Below, in pieces: positions 35,493 through 44,737 of a stretch of DNA of 64,000 nucleotides (its first letter is position 1; each line of letters starts with the position of its first letter). Source of the DNA: Nocardia elegans NBRC 108235 (GTDB lineage Bacteria; Actinomycetota; Actinomycetes; Mycobacteriales; Mycobacteriaceae). The notes beneath the pieces were generated by a model that worked only from the letters and a program-made list of their open reading frames with translations, did not search any database and had not been told where the DNA came from. The DNA lies in contig NZ_BDBF01000024.1 of NCBI RefSeq assembly GCF_001612845.1, positions 42,051 through 106,050 of the forward strand, given 5' to 3'. The position numbers and the translations under genes are program-made.

Positions 35493-36704
35493 ATGCCAGA
35501 CCATCACGCCGCGGCGGGTCCGCTGGCCGACCTGCGGGTTGTCGAAATGGGTCAGTTGCTGGCGGGCCCGTTCTGCGGTCAACTGCTGGGCGATTTCGGG
35601 GCCGAGGTGATCAAACTCGAAGCCCCGGGCCGCGGCGATCCGATGCGGGAGTGGGGCCGGGAAAAGCCCTATGGCCGATCGCTGTGGTGGCCGGTGGTGG
35701 CGCGCAACAAGAAGTCGGTGACCTGCAATCTGCGCACGGCGCGCGGGCAGGCGCTGGCCCGCGAACTCATCGCGCAGGCCGATATCGTCGTCGAGAATTT
35801 CCGCCCCGGCACCCTCGAGCGGTGGGGCCTGGACTTCGAGACCCTGCGCGCCGGCAATCCCGGCCTGATCCTCACCCGGGTCACCGGCTACGGCCAGACC
35901 GGCCCCTACGCACCGCGCGCCGGATACGGTTCCATCGGCGAGGCGATGGGCGGAATCCGCTACACCACCGGCGATCCCGGCCATCCGCCCGCCAGAACCG
36001 GCATCTCCCTCGGCGATTCCCTGGCCGCGGTCTTCGCGACCATCGGAACGCTCGCCGCACTGCACCACCGTGAGCGCACAGGACGCGGCCAGCTGGTGGA
36101 TTCCGCGATCTACGAGGCGGTGCTGGCGATGATGGAATCGCTTCTGCCCGAATGGGATATCACCCACTACCAACGCGAACGCACCGGTCCGGTGCTGCCC
36201 AATGTGGCGCCGAGCAACGTATACCCCGCCGCCGGCGGCGATCTGGTCCTCATCGCGGCCAATCAGGACACGGTGTTCGGACGGCTGGCGACGGTGATGG
36301 GCCGCCCCGAACTCGCCACGACCGAACGGTTCGCCACGCATTCGACGCGCGGAGAGAATATGGCCGAACTCGACGACATCATCGGCGAGTGGACCCGCAC
36401 GGTGCCGGCGAACAAACTTCTGGACCGACTGCACGCCGCCGGTGTGCCCGCCGGGCGCATCTACACCGCCCGCGACATGTTCGCCGACCCGCACTTCGCC
36501 GCCCGCGAAGCGATCGTGCGCCTGGCTCATCCCGAACTGGGCGAGATTCCCATGCAGAACGTCTTCCCGAAGCTGAGCGAAACCCCGGGCAGCGTGCGCC
36601 ATTCCGGGCCCGAACTGGGTGAGCACAATGCCGAGATATACGAGCGGCTGCTCGGCATCGGCTCGGACGAATTGAGCCGGCTGGCCGAAAACGGCATCGT
36701 TTGA
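35493..36704 (+). CDS. CaiB/BaiF-type CoA-transferase (second copy)
   Basis: A 403-residue class III CoA-transferase, clearly paralogous to the one at 30984 (shared ENFRPGTLERWGL, QTGPYAPRAGYG, MQNVFPKLSETPGSVRHSGPELGEH). The probable catalytic Asp is in GISLGDSLAAVFA. The pair may differ in acid substrate or reside on different branches of the pathway. It is followed after 11 bp by an isochorismatase-type hydrolase, so an amide-to-acid and acid-to-CoA sequence is suggested by the gene order. Confidence 0.88.
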   Translation: MPDHHAAAGPLADLRVVEMGQLLAGPFCGQLLGDFGAEVIKLEAPGRGDPMREWGREKPYGRSLWWPVVARNKKSVTCNLRTARGQALARELIAQADIVVENFRPGTLERWGLDFETLRAGNPGLILTRVTGYGQTGPYAPRAGYGSIGEAMGGIRYTTGDPGHPPARTGISLGDSLAAVFATIGTLAALHHRERTGRGQLVDSAIYEAVLAMMESLLPEWDITHYQRERTGPVLPNVAPSNVYPAAGGDLVLIAANQDTVFGRLATVMGRPELATTERFATHSTRGENMAELDDIIGEWTRTVPANKLLDRLHAAGVPAGRIYTARDMFADPHFAAREAIVRLAHPELGEIPMQNVFPKLSETPGSVRHSGPELGEHNAEIYERLLGIGSDELSRLAENGIV

Positions 36705-36715
36705 AGGGCTTTCCC

Positions 36716-37342
36716 ATGTCCGACCTCGCCGAGGACTATCTCCGGCACGGATTCGCCGCACGCCTGGGTGCGGGCGAGCGGCTCGCCGTGCTGGTCGTCG
36801 ACATCTGCGCGGCGTACCTGACCGACGGCTCGCCGCTGCGCGCCCCCGTGGAAGCGGCCGTGGCGGCCGCGGACCGAGTGGTTACGCACGCTCGCGCCGC
36901 CGCGCACCCCGTCATCTTCACCCGCGTGCGCTATCGCCCCGGCAGCGCGGACGGCGGCCTGTTCCGCCGGAAAGTGCCGGCGCTCGACGCCTTCGAGGAA
37001 GGTAATCCGCTCGCCGCATTCCTCGACAGCCCGGCGCCCGAACCCGGCGAGGTGGTCGTCACCAAACAGTATGCGAGCGCCTTCCACGGCACCTCGCTGG
37101 CGGCGACCCTGACCGCGCAGCGCGTGGACACCGTCGTGATCACCGGCCTGACCACGAGCGGCTGCGTGCGCGCCAGCGCGACCGATGCCCTGCAGCACGG
37201 CTTCCGCCCGCTGGTGGTCGCCGATGCCTGCGGTGATCGCGATCCGCGCCTGCACGAGGCCAATCTGCTCGATCTGGATGCCAAGTACGCCGACGTCGTC
37301 GACCTCGCGGGCGCGCTGTCGGTCCTCGGCGCAGGCCGCTGA
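36716..37342 (+). CDS. Isochorismatase-family amidohydrolase (maleamate/N-carbamoylsarcosine amidase-like)
   Basis: A 208-residue cysteine hydrolase with the full triad: Asp in LVVDICAAY, Lys in VVTKQYASAF and Cys in GLTTSGCVRASA. The sequence resembles the N-carbamoylsarcosine amidase/maleamate amidase (NicF) branch more than true isochorismatases. It would deaminate an acyclic amide such as a maleamate, producing the dicarboxylate used by the adjacent CoA-transferase. Same operon as the genes at 35493 and 37388. Confidence 0.85.
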   Translation: MSDLAEDYLRHGFAARLGAGERLAVLVVDICAAYLTDGSPLRAPVEAAVAAADRVVTHARAAAHPVIFTRVRYRPGSADGGLFRRKVPALDAFEEGNPLAAFLDSPAPEPGEVVVTKQYASAFHGTSLAATLTAQRVDTVVITGLTTSGCVRASATDALQHGFRPLVVADACGDRDPRLHEANLLDLDAKYADVVDLAGALSVLGAGR

Positions 37343-37387
37343 ACATTCACTGCCACATCATTGTTCGACTCGATCGTGAGGAAGACT

Positions 37388-38095
37388 ATGGGCCCGCATC
37401 CGCACGGCTGGTGGATCCTGTTGCATCTGGTGCTGTTCGTCTTCTGGCTGGGCGGTGATCTCGGCGTCTTCTACTCCAGCCGTTTCGTCATCGACCCCGA
37501 GCGCACGCCGCCCGCCCGCGCCACCGCCCTCGCCATCATGAGCGGTCTGGATCTGGGGCCGAAGATCTGCCTGATCCTCTTCCTGCCGAGCGGCATCACC
37601 CTCATGGCGCTGGATCCGCACGGCGCCACCCTGTTCGGAATCGCCCTGTTCCCGTGGTGGTTCGTGGTGCTGGTCTGGGTGTTCGCGACCGGATGGCTGG
37701 TGCTGGCGATCACCGCGCACCGCACTCACGGCCGCATCGTCGTCGTCCACCGCGCCGATCTCACCATCCGGATCGCGGTGATCGCCGCGGCGGCCACCGC
37801 CGGGGCCTACACCCTGGTCGCCGAGGATCCGTTCGGCGTCACCACCGATCCCCGATGGCTGGGTGGCAAGATCCTGCTCTACACCGCCGCCGTCGCCGCG
37901 GGCCTCGGGATCCGAATGACGTTGCGACCCTTCGGCCCCGCCTTCGGCCGGCTCCAATCCGAGGGTTCGAGCCCGGACATCGAGTCGGTCCTGCGCGGCA
38001 GCGTGAACGGCTGCCTGCCCTACGTCTGGGTGATCTGGGGCAGCGTGCTGGCCGCCGCGGCGCTCGGCGTCCTCAAGCCGGGCGCGAATCTCTAA
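37388..38095 (+). CDS. Multi-pass membrane protein of unknown function
   Basis: A 235-residue protein with about six hydrophobic segments, opening with HPHGWWILLHLVLFVFWLGGDLG and ending WVIWGSVLAAAALGVLK. I do not recognise the family. Histidines at the start of the first helix are reminiscent of heme- or copper-linked CopD-like membrane proteins. The ATG at 37388 follows GAGGAAG. It shares the direction and probably the operon of the CoA-transferase and amidase, so a transport or membrane redox role in the same pathway is possible. Confidence 0.7.
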   Translation: MGPHPHGWWILLHLVLFVFWLGGDLGVFYSSRFVIDPERTPPARATALAIMSGLDLGPKICLILFLPSGITLMALDPHGATLFGIALFPWWFVVLVWVFATGWLVLAITAHRTHGRIVVVHRADLTIRIAVIAAAATAGAYTLVAEDPFGVTTDPRWLGGKILLYTAAVAAGLGIRMTLRPFGPAFGRLQSEGSSPDIESVLRGSVNGCLPYVWVIWGSVLAAAALGVLKPGANL

Positions 38096-38877
38096 CCCGA
38101 ATACCCCAGTTGGGTCGACAGCGCACCGGATGCCTTGAGCAGCAACGGAACACATTCGTCCATACGCGGCTCGAAGCGCGACAGCGGCCCGCACACACTG
38201 ATGGCCGCGACCACCCCGCCGTCGTGGTCGAGAATCGGTGCGGCGATCGAGGCCGCCCCGACCTGCCGCTCCCCCAGCGATACCGCATAGCCGCGCTTGC
38301 GAATCGCGGTCAGCTCGGCGCGCAGTTTGCGCTGCGAGGTCACCGTGGCGTCGGTGAGCGCGGTCAACTCGTGCCGTTCGAGATAGTCGTCGATCTCCTG
38401 CTTGCGCAGATGCGCCAGAATCACCTTCGAGGAGCTGCCGGCATGCAGCGGATACGGCTGTCCCAGCGCCACTTCCATCCGCAATTCCTGATCCGGCACC
38501 ACCTGGTCCACGTACATGCGCGTGTCGCCACGCCGGATCGACAGGGTCGCGGTCTCCCCCGTCAGCGTCGCCAGCCGCCGCAATTCCGGACCGGCCATCA
38601 CCCGCAGATCGGTACGCGCCAGATACGCCCGCCCCAGTGCCATCGCGGCATGCCCGAGCGCGTAACGGCGGGTGGTCGGCTCCAGCGTGATCAGGTCGCG
38701 GCTGCGCAGCGCGGTGAGAATGCGGTGGACAGCCGCCTTGGTGATGCCGAGTTCGTTGGCGATCTCGGTGACACCGAGATCGGGCCGGCCGCTGCGGCCG
38801 AAGAGCAGCAGCACGTCCATAGCGCGTTCGACCGCGGCGATGGACCGGCTCTGACTGTCGGATTCGGTAACGGTCAC
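38092..38877 (-). CDS. IclR-family regulator, probable controller of the 29-59 kb regulon
   Basis: A 261-residue IclR protein: winged HTH in residues 15-80 (VTEIANELGITKAAVHRIL) and a C-terminal effector domain (PLHAGSSSKVILAHL, SLGERQVGAASIAAPI). It is divergent from the flavin reductase operon and shares with it a 124-bp region containing 17-bp inverted repeats. The same repeats occur in three other divergent promoters of this block, so a regional role is inferred. The stop overlaps the convergent membrane-protein gene by 4 bp. GTG start at 38877 without a strong ribosome-binding site. Confidence 0.87.
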   Translation of the reverse strand: MTVTESDSQSRSIAAVERAMDVLLLFGRSGRPDLGVTEIANELGITKAAVHRILTALRSRDLITLEPTTRRYALGHAAMALGRAYLARTDLRVMAGPELRRLATLTGETATLSIRRGDTRMYVDQVVPDQELRMEVALGQPYPLHAGSSSKVILAHLRKQEIDDYLERHELTALTDATVTSQRKLRAELTAIRKRGYAVSLGERQVGAASIAAPILDHDGGVVAAISVCGPLSRFEPRMDECVPLLLKASGALSTQLGYSG

Positions 38878-38897
38878 CGGGCCAGTCTAGGCGGCGG

Positions 38898-38914
38898 ATT
38901 TCCCCATGGGAAAC
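38898..38914. promoter_or_regulatory. 17-bp operator near the IclR gene
   Basis: ATTTCC-CCATG-GGAAAC fits the regional 17-mer with a changed first base; its inner part TTTCCCCATGGGAAA is fully symmetric. It starts 21 bp upstream of the IclR GTG, suiting autoregulation. Confidence 0.6.
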
Positions 38915-38955
38915 ACCATCCCCATGCGTTCCCCTTGCGCGACCAGGTCCATAGC

Positions 38956-38992
38956 GTTACCTTGTGCGTTACAGCGTTTCCACTACCGAAAC
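38956..38992. promoter_or_regulatory. Tandem 17-bp operators before the flavin reductase operon
   Basis: The clear site GTTTCC-ACTAC-CGAAAC (38976-38992) lies 9 bp before the start codon. A weaker copy GTTACC-TTGTG-CGTTAC (38956-38972) precedes it by 3 bp. Pairs with 20-bp periodicity are also present at 58703-58739. Confidence 0.65.
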
Positions 38993-39001
38993 GGAGTAGA
39001 G

Positions 39002-39481
39002 ATGGATTCGCAGTATCTCCGTACGGTGCTGGCCCAGTGGGCGAGCGGGGTCGTGGTGATCACCACCCCCGCCGCCGGCGGTGGGCGACACGGCATGACC
39101 GCCAGTTCCTTCACCAGTGTGGCGCTCGATCCGCCGCTCGTCTCGATCTGTGTGGTATCGCAGGGCACCACCTGCCGGATGATCCACGACAGCGGCGTCT
39201 TCGCGGTCAACATGCTCGGCAGCGATCACCAGGAGATCGGACGCCGTTTCTCCGCCCCGGCGTCGGGTGACCGCTTCGCGACCGGACGCTGGCAGACGGC
39301 GGCCACCGGTGCGGCCGTGCTCGCCGACGCGGTCGCATGGGTGGATTGCGTTGTCGCGGCGTGCTATCCGGCCGGCGACCACACCATCATCCTGGGCCTG
39401 GTCCAGGATGCGGCCACCCCACGTCCGGCCGCACCGCTCATCTACCACGACCGCTGCTACCACGAGGGGATTGCCCGATGA
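39002..39481 (+). CDS. Flavin reductase of a two-component monooxygenase
   Basis: A 159-residue flavin reductase-like domain: WASGVVVITTPAAGG, HGMTASSFTSVALDPPLVSICV and the C-terminal HTIILGLV. It reduces FMN/FAD with NAD(P)H and hands it to a partner oxygenase. The partner is almost surely the next gene, with which it overlaps by ATGA. The ATG at 39002 follows CGGAG. It is the first gene of a five-gene operon (39002-44679), every junction a 4-bp overlap. Confidence 0.88.
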   Translation: MDSQYLRTVLAQWASGVVVITTPAAGGGRHGMTASSFTSVALDPPLVSICVVSQGTTCRMIHDSGVFAVNMLGSDHQEIGRRFSAPASGDRFATGRWQTAATGAAVLADAVAWVDCVVAACYPAGDHTIILGLVQDAATPRPAAPLIYHDRCYHEGIAR

Positions 39482-40752
39482 TCGGAGAACGACTCGTCGA
39501 ACAGATGACCGCCGCGGAGCGTGACCGCGCCCGCCGCGTCGAATCGGTGCTACCGGCGCTGCGCGCGGCGGCCGAGGAGGCCGACCGCACCGCCACCTTC
39601 CCGGTCTCGCATATCGCGCTGCTCCGCGACGCCGGCCTGCTGGGGCTGGTGGTGCCGGAAAAATTCGGCGGCCTCGGCGGCACACTGCGCGATCTCGCCG
39701 CCGCCACCTACGCCATGGGCACCGCCTGCCCGTCCACGGCACTGGCCTACTTCTTCCACAACACCAGCGCCTCGCGCGGGCTGCTGCCGTTGGAGGCCAT
39801 CGACGCGGGACTGTTCGACGACGCGGAGATTCCGGTGGTGCGCGCCTTCGCCGAGAAGGTGCTCACCCGGATGGCCGACGGGGTGTGGCTGGCCAATTTC
39901 GCCTCCGAATCGGTGAAGACCTCCGCCGCCAACATCACCATCGCGACGACCGCGACCAAGATCGACGGCGGCTGGATTCTCAACGGAGAGAAATCTTTCG
40001 GCTGCGCGACCGGCGTCGCCGACTACTACCTGACCTCCGCGAAACTGGACGGTTACGATACCGCGGAGGGTCTGGCCACCTTCTTCGTGCCACGCGCCGC
40101 CGACGGGGTGAGTGTGCGGGCACCGTGGGACGGTCTGGGAATGCGCGCGACCGCCAACAACGGCATCCGGCTCGACAACGTGTTCATCCCCGACGACGAA
40201 GCGCTCGGTGTGCCGGGGGCCTTCACCAAGATGCTGACCATGAGCCGCGGCAGTTTCGTCGGCAATCAGCTCGCCATCGCCGCGGTCTACACCGGATGCG
40301 CGCAGCGGGTGTACGACGAAATCCTCACCGCGACAACGACGAAGACCTTCGCCGATACCGGCGAGCCGATCGCCTCCTCACCGGTGCATCAGGTGCTGTT
40401 CGGCGAGATGACCCGCCAGCTGGAGACCGCGTACCTGTGGTTGCGCTATCAGCTCGCGGTGGAGACCGCGGAGGTGCCGTTCAAGCCGAAGCAGGAGGTG
40501 TTCGCGCAGTGGCGGCTGGGTAAGGGCGCGGTCACCGAGGCGTGCTTCCAGGTGGCACTGGGCGCGTTGAAGGCGGGCGGGACATCGGCGGCGTCGATGA
40601 ACGGTGTCGCCGGCCGCGCACTGCGCGATCTGGCCATGGGGCTGGTCATGACCTTCCCGGCCGAACGCGGACTCCTGGAGGTGGCGCGGATCGTCACCGA
40701 CGCGCGCGCCAACGACCTGTTCGCCACCGCGCCGGCGGAGGCCGCGAAATGA
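39478..40752 (+). CDS. Flavin-dependent monooxygenase of acyl-CoA-dehydrogenase fold
   Basis: A 424-residue protein of the acyl-CoA dehydrogenase/HsaA-DszC superfamily. LLGLVVPEKFGGLGG, LNGEKSFGCATGVADYYLTSA and the C-terminal ALGALKAGGTSAASMNGVAGRALRD (two parts) are family features. Coupling to a flavin reductase argues that it is an oxygenase using reduced flavin and not a dehydrogenase. Its substrate may be a phenolic or pyrrolic intermediate. True acyl-CoA dehydrogenase activity is the alternative; no catalytic Glu could be assigned by eye. Confidence 0.82.
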   Translation: MIGERLVEQMTAAERDRARRVESVLPALRAAAEEADRTATFPVSHIALLRDAGLLGLVVPEKFGGLGGTLRDLAAATYAMGTACPSTALAYFFHNTSASRGLLPLEAIDAGLFDDAEIPVVRAFAEKVLTRMADGVWLANFASESVKTSAANITIATTATKIDGGWILNGEKSFGCATGVADYYLTSAKLDGYDTAEGLATFFVPRAADGVSVRAPWDGLGMRATANNGIRLDNVFIPDDEALGVPGAFTKMLTMSRGSFVGNQLAIAAVYTGCAQRVYDEILTATTTKTFADTGEPIASSPVHQVLFGEMTRQLETAYLWLRYQLAVETAEVPFKPKQEVFAQWRLGKGAVTEACFQVALGALKAGGTSAASMNGVAGRALRDLAMGLVMTFPAERGLLEVARIVTDARANDLFATAPAEAAK

Positions 40753-42137
40753 CGATGCACCTGCCCGCGATTCGCGATCTGATCGACGACGCCTGGGAAA
40801 CCCCCGGCACGGAACTCGATGGGACGCTGGAAGATCCGGCCACCGGGCAGGTACTGAGCCGTGCGGTCGCCACCACCGCCGACCGGCTCGAGCGCGCTCT
40901 CGCGGTGTCCGACCACGCCGCCGGACGCATCGAGCCCGAAACCCTCGAGGCGATCGCCGACGACCTCGAACCATGTCTGGAACGCATCGCCGAACTGGAT
41001 GCCTTCGCGACGGGGGTGCCGCTGCGGCAGACCCGGCCGCTCGGGGCGATCGTCGCCGGTTCGTTCCGCCTGGCCGCCGACCGGATTCGCGCCGGCGCAC
41101 TGCGCGCCGATCGCGACGGCGTGGAAGTGCATCGGCTGCCGCTGGGGCCGGCGCTGTGCCTGGTGCCGTGGAACGCGCCCGCGCCGATGGCCGCGCACAA
41201 GGTCGCCAACGCCCTCGCCGCCGGCTGCCCGGTGATCCTGAAGGTGAGCGAATCGGCGCCCTACAGTGCTGTGATACTGGCCGAGGTGATCGCCGAGCGG
41301 GTACCGGCGGGCATGTTCCAGCTGGTGCACGGCGATGCGGACACCGGCGCCCGGCTCACCGCCGATGCCCGGATCAAGGCGGTGTCGTTCACCGGTGGTG
41401 TGGCGGGCGGGCGGGCAGTGGCGGGCGCGTCGGCGCCGCTGTTGCGGCCGTGCCAGCTGGAATTGGGCGGGAACAATCCTTTGGTCGTCCTCCCCGACGC
41501 CGACACCCGGACCACGGCGCGGATGGCCGCCGAACTGCTCACCACCCTCAACGGGCAATGGTGCCGGGCGCTGGGACGGCTGATCGTGCCCGCCGCCCGC
41601 GCCGGCGAATTGAGGGAGGCCATCGGTAAGGAGCTCGCGACGCTGTCCATCGGCCCCCCACTGGATCCCGGCACCGACATGGGACCGCTCGTGCACTCAC
41701 GGCATGTGGCCGCGATCCGCGCCGTGCTGGACCGCAGCGGACACCACGCGTACGGCCTGGTGCCGGAGTCTGGAAATTATTGCGCTCCAGCATTTCTGGA
41801 CGGTGACTCGCCCGAGGAGATCTTCGGTCCGGTCGCGGGGGTCGTCACCTACGACCGAGTCGAGGATGCGGTGCACATCGCGAACGCCGTGCCCTACGGC
41901 TTGGAGGGCTACGTCTGCGGGACGGACACCGAATTCGCGCTCGCGGTCGCGCGCCGGATCCGAGCGGGTGAGGTGAAGGTGAACGGCTCCTCGATCATGA
42001 GCCTGCATCCGATGACCCCACGCCCTGCCTGGGGCATATCGGGACTCGGCGAAGAGGGGACGTCCGAGACCCTGCAGTTCTTCACCGGCGCACGGGTCGT
42101 CGGCGTCGAGGGGCGCTTCGCGCTGCACACGTCATGA
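40749..42137 (+). CDS. Aldehyde dehydrogenase (first of two in the operon)
   Basis: A 462-residue aldehyde dehydrogenase with VPWNAPAPMAAHKVANALAAG, the general base in CQLELGGNNPLVV, the catalytic Cys in LNGQWCRALGR and EEIFGPVAGV. The N-terminal part is shorter and more divergent than in the copy at 43273. The residue after the catalytic region (HPMTPRPAWGISGLGEEG) differs from the usual GGxKxSG signature. It would oxidise an aldehyde formed in the pathway, for example a formyl group. Confidence 0.87.
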   Translation: MTMHLPAIRDLIDDAWETPGTELDGTLEDPATGQVLSRAVATTADRLERALAVSDHAAGRIEPETLEAIADDLEPCLERIAELDAFATGVPLRQTRPLGAIVAGSFRLAADRIRAGALRADRDGVEVHRLPLGPALCLVPWNAPAPMAAHKVANALAAGCPVILKVSESAPYSAVILAEVIAERVPAGMFQLVHGDADTGARLTADARIKAVSFTGGVAGGRAVAGASAPLLRPCQLELGGNNPLVVLPDADTRTTARMAAELLTTLNGQWCRALGRLIVPAARAGELREAIGKELATLSIGPPLDPGTDMGPLVHSRHVAAIRAVLDRSGHHAYGLVPESGNYCAPAFLDGDSPEEIFGPVAGVVTYDRVEDAVHIANAVPYGLEGYVCGTDTEFALAVARRIRAGEVKVNGSSIMSLHPMTPRPAWGISGLGEEGTSETLQFFTGARVVGVEGRFALHTS

Positions 42138-43276
42138 GTAGGGTGGCGATCGCCGGCGCCGGTCCGGTCGGGCTCACCGCCGCCCTGGTGCTGGCCCGCC
42201 GCGGTGTGGAGGTCACCGTCCTCGAGCAGGGTCCGGGTCTGGCGCACGAATCGCGCGCGTCGACCTTTCATCCGCCCACGCTGGAGATGCTGCGCGACCT
42301 CGGCGTTGTCGACGCTCTGCTGCGAAAAGGACTGGTAGCGCCCACCTTTCACTACCGCGAGCGTGGCGGCGACCCGGTGGCCACCCTCGATCTCGGGGTG
42401 CTGGCCGGTGACACCGATTTCCCGTTCCGGCTGCAGTGTGAACAGAGCAAACTCACCCCGATCCTGCTCGACGCGCTGCCCGGCTCGGCGCGGGTGCGAT
42501 TCGGGCATACCGTCGACGGCGTCGAGGCGGGAACCGAGGGCGTGCGGGTGTCCACCTCGGGCGGTCCGGTGCGGTGTGACTGGCTGATCGGCGCCGACGG
42601 GGCGCATTCGGCGGTACGGCGTGGGATCGGCGCCGAGTTCGAGGGCAGTACCTATCCGGAGCGGTTCCTGGTCGCCTCGGTCGACGAACAACTCGACGGG
42701 GCGCTGCCGGGTATCGCCCCGATCAACTACGTGTTCGACCCCGACGAGTGGCTGGTGCTGCTGCGCACGCCCGACCACTGGCGAGTGCTGCTGCCGACGC
42801 CCGCGGATACCGCCGACGATCTCGAATTGCGCTGTCTGCCCGAACGTTTGGCGCGGGTGGCCGACCTCGGCCGGCCGTGGCGGATCGCGCACGCCTCGCT
42901 GTATCACGTGCACGAGCGGGTGGCGCCGCGGTTCCGCTATGGCCGCGTGTTGCTGATGGGCGACGCCGCGCACGTGAACAATCCGCTCGGTGGGCTGGGG
43001 ATGAACAGCGGCATTCACGACGCGGTACGGATGGCGTCCGCTCTCGCCGACGTGCTGGCCGGCGCGCCCGACGAGCTGCTGGAGCGGGCGGCTCTGCAGC
43101 GCCGGAGGGTGGCGGTCGACCATGTGCAGCGCACCAGCCGGGCCAACTGGACGAGCTTGCGCACCCACGATGCCGAATACCGCCGTGGTCTACGAGAATT
43201 GGCGGCCGATCGCGCTGCGACCCGCGTCTATCTGCGCCGCGCCTGCCTGATGGACAGCCTGGAGCCGACGGCGTGA
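42134..43276 (+). CDS. FAD-dependent aromatic-type hydroxylase (PHBH family)
   Basis: A 380-residue group A flavoprotein monooxygenase: FAD loop IAGAGPVGLTAALVLARRG, the DGAHSAVRRGIG motif near residue 155 and GRVLLMGDAAHVNNPLGGLGMNSGIHD (two parts). It uses NAD(P)H and O2 for hydroxylation of a ring. Fourth gene of the flavin reductase operon. Phenols are the usual substrates; in this region a pyrrole or bilin-derived ring could be attacked. Confidence 0.88.
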   Translation: MSRVAIAGAGPVGLTAALVLARRGVEVTVLEQGPGLAHESRASTFHPPTLEMLRDLGVVDALLRKGLVAPTFHYRERGGDPVATLDLGVLAGDTDFPFRLQCEQSKLTPILLDALPGSARVRFGHTVDGVEAGTEGVRVSTSGGPVRCDWLIGADGAHSAVRRGIGAEFEGSTYPERFLVASVDEQLDGALPGIAPINYVFDPDEWLVLLRTPDHWRVLLPTPADTADDLELRCLPERLARVADLGRPWRIAHASLYHVHERVAPRFRYGRVLLMGDAAHVNNPLGGLGMNSGIHDAVRMASALADVLAGAPDELLERAALQRRRVAVDHVQRTSRANWTSLRTHDAEYRRGLRELAADRAATRVYLRRACLMDSLEPTA

Positions 43277-44679
43277 GGATCGAACGCGAGAATCCGGCTC
43301 ATCCGGCCGAGATCGTCGGATCCGTACCGGTCACCGAACCGGAGCAGGTGGATGCGCTTGTGCGGCAAGCGGAACGGAGGGTTCGCGACTGGTCGCGGCG
43401 GTCGTTGAACGAACGGCTGGATCGCCTCCGCACCGCCGCCGACGACGTCGCGGCGAACCGGGAGGCGCTGGCGCTCCTGCTCGCCCGGGAGTCCGGCAAG
43501 CCCATCGCCGATTGCCGGGGCGAAATCGGTTTCGCGGTCACGTATCTGCGCTGGCTCTGCGGTCGGGCCCCGACGGTCCTCGCCGACACCGAGATCGACG
43601 ATGCACAAGGACGGTTGCGGATCGCATCGCGCCCGTTCGGGGTGATCGCCGCGATCACACCGTGGAACGCTCCGATCATTCTGGCGGTGGTGAAACTCGG
43701 CCCCGCTTTGGCCGCCGGAAATACGGTGCTGCTCAAGCCTTCACCGCTGGCGCCGCTCGCGGTATCGGCGGTCGCAGGCGCGCTGCCGGAGACCACCGTG
43801 GTGCACGGCGGGCCGGAGCTGGTGCGGGAGCTGATCGCCCATCCCGCGGTCGGGAAGGTCGCCTTCACCGGCGGCGAGAGCGCTGGGCGCAGTATCGCCG
43901 CCGCGGCCGGGCAGGCGCTGACACCGGTGGTGCTCGAACTCGGCGGCAACGATCCGGCGGTCTTCCTCGATGATTTCGCGCTCTCACCGGACGATTACGA
44001 GCGCCTGGTGCTGGCCTCCTTCGCCACCTCCGGACAGGTGTGCATGGCCGCCAAGCGGCTCTACGTGCCCGAACAGCGGGCGGTGGAGTTCCTGGAGGCG
44101 TATACCGCTGCGGCCCAGCGGATTCTGCGGGTCGGCGATCCGGTCGACGAGGGGGTCACCATGGGCCCGGTGGTGACGCGCGCCGCCGCCGAACGACTTC
44201 GGGGGCTGATCGTGGAGGCGGGCAGCCGCGGACGTGTGATCCCGTTGGCGACAGGTCCGGTGGGAGAAGGCTATTTCGTCGACCCCGTGATCGTCCTGGA
44301 TCTGCCCGACGATGCCCCGCTCGTGTGCACCGAACAGTTCGGGCCCGCCGTACCGCTGCTCACCTACCGCACCCAGGACGAAGTCCGAGCTCGCGCCAAC
44401 GATTCCGCGCTCGGATTGGCAGCGTCGGTGTGGTCGGCCGACGAGGAGCGCGCCTTCGACTTCGCCGCCCGACTGGAAGCCGGCTTCACCTTCGTCAACA
44501 CCCACAACCGCACCGGAATGGCACTGCGCGCCCCGTTCGGCGGGACCAAACGCAGCGGATACGGCCGGGAATACGGCGACGAGGGACTACGTGAATACGT
44601 GCAGACCACCGTCACCCACCTGCCCGCAGCGTTCCGCGCCGGCGGTGCGGGGCTGTCCGCTCGTGCCTACCCGCACTGA
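43273..44679 (+). CDS. Aldehyde dehydrogenase (second of two in the operon)
   Basis: A 468-residue aldehyde dehydrogenase: ITPWNAPIILAVVKLGPALAAG, general base in LELGGNDPAVF, catalytic Cys in TSGQVCMAAKRL, and the ending PFGGTKRSGYGREYGDEG. The GTG start at 43273 overlaps the previous stop (GTGA). Last gene of the operon, followed by a strong bidirectional hairpin at 44689. Confidence 0.9.
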   Translation: MRIERENPAHPAEIVGSVPVTEPEQVDALVRQAERRVRDWSRRSLNERLDRLRTAADDVAANREALALLLARESGKPIADCRGEIGFAVTYLRWLCGRAPTVLADTEIDDAQGRLRIASRPFGVIAAITPWNAPIILAVVKLGPALAAGNTVLLKPSPLAPLAVSAVAGALPETTVVHGGPELVRELIAHPAVGKVAFTGGESAGRSIAAAAGQALTPVVLELGGNDPAVFLDDFALSPDDYERLVLASFATSGQVCMAAKRLYVPEQRAVEFLEAYTAAAQRILRVGDPVDEGVTMGPVVTRAAAERLRGLIVEAGSRGRVIPLATGPVGEGYFVDPVIVLDLPDDAPLVCTEQFGPAVPLLTYRTQDEVRARANDSALGLAASVWSADEERAFDFAARLEAGFTFVNTHNRTGMALRAPFGGTKRSGYGREYGDEGLREYVQTTVTHLPAAFRAGGAGLSARAYPH

Positions 44680-44688
44680 TCCGCATAC

Positions 44689-44728
44689 GTGCTCGCCCCT
44701 GCGCGGACACCCGCACAGGGGCGAGCAC
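44689..44728. terminator. Bidirectional stem-loop terminator
   Basis: Perfect 13-bp arms GTGCTCGCCCCTG (44689-44701) and CAGGGGCGAGCAC (44716-44728), 14-nt loop, placed between the convergent aldehyde dehydrogenase operon and the neocarzinostatin-like operon. Confidence 0.85.
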
Positions 44729-44737
44729 TCACCCGGC

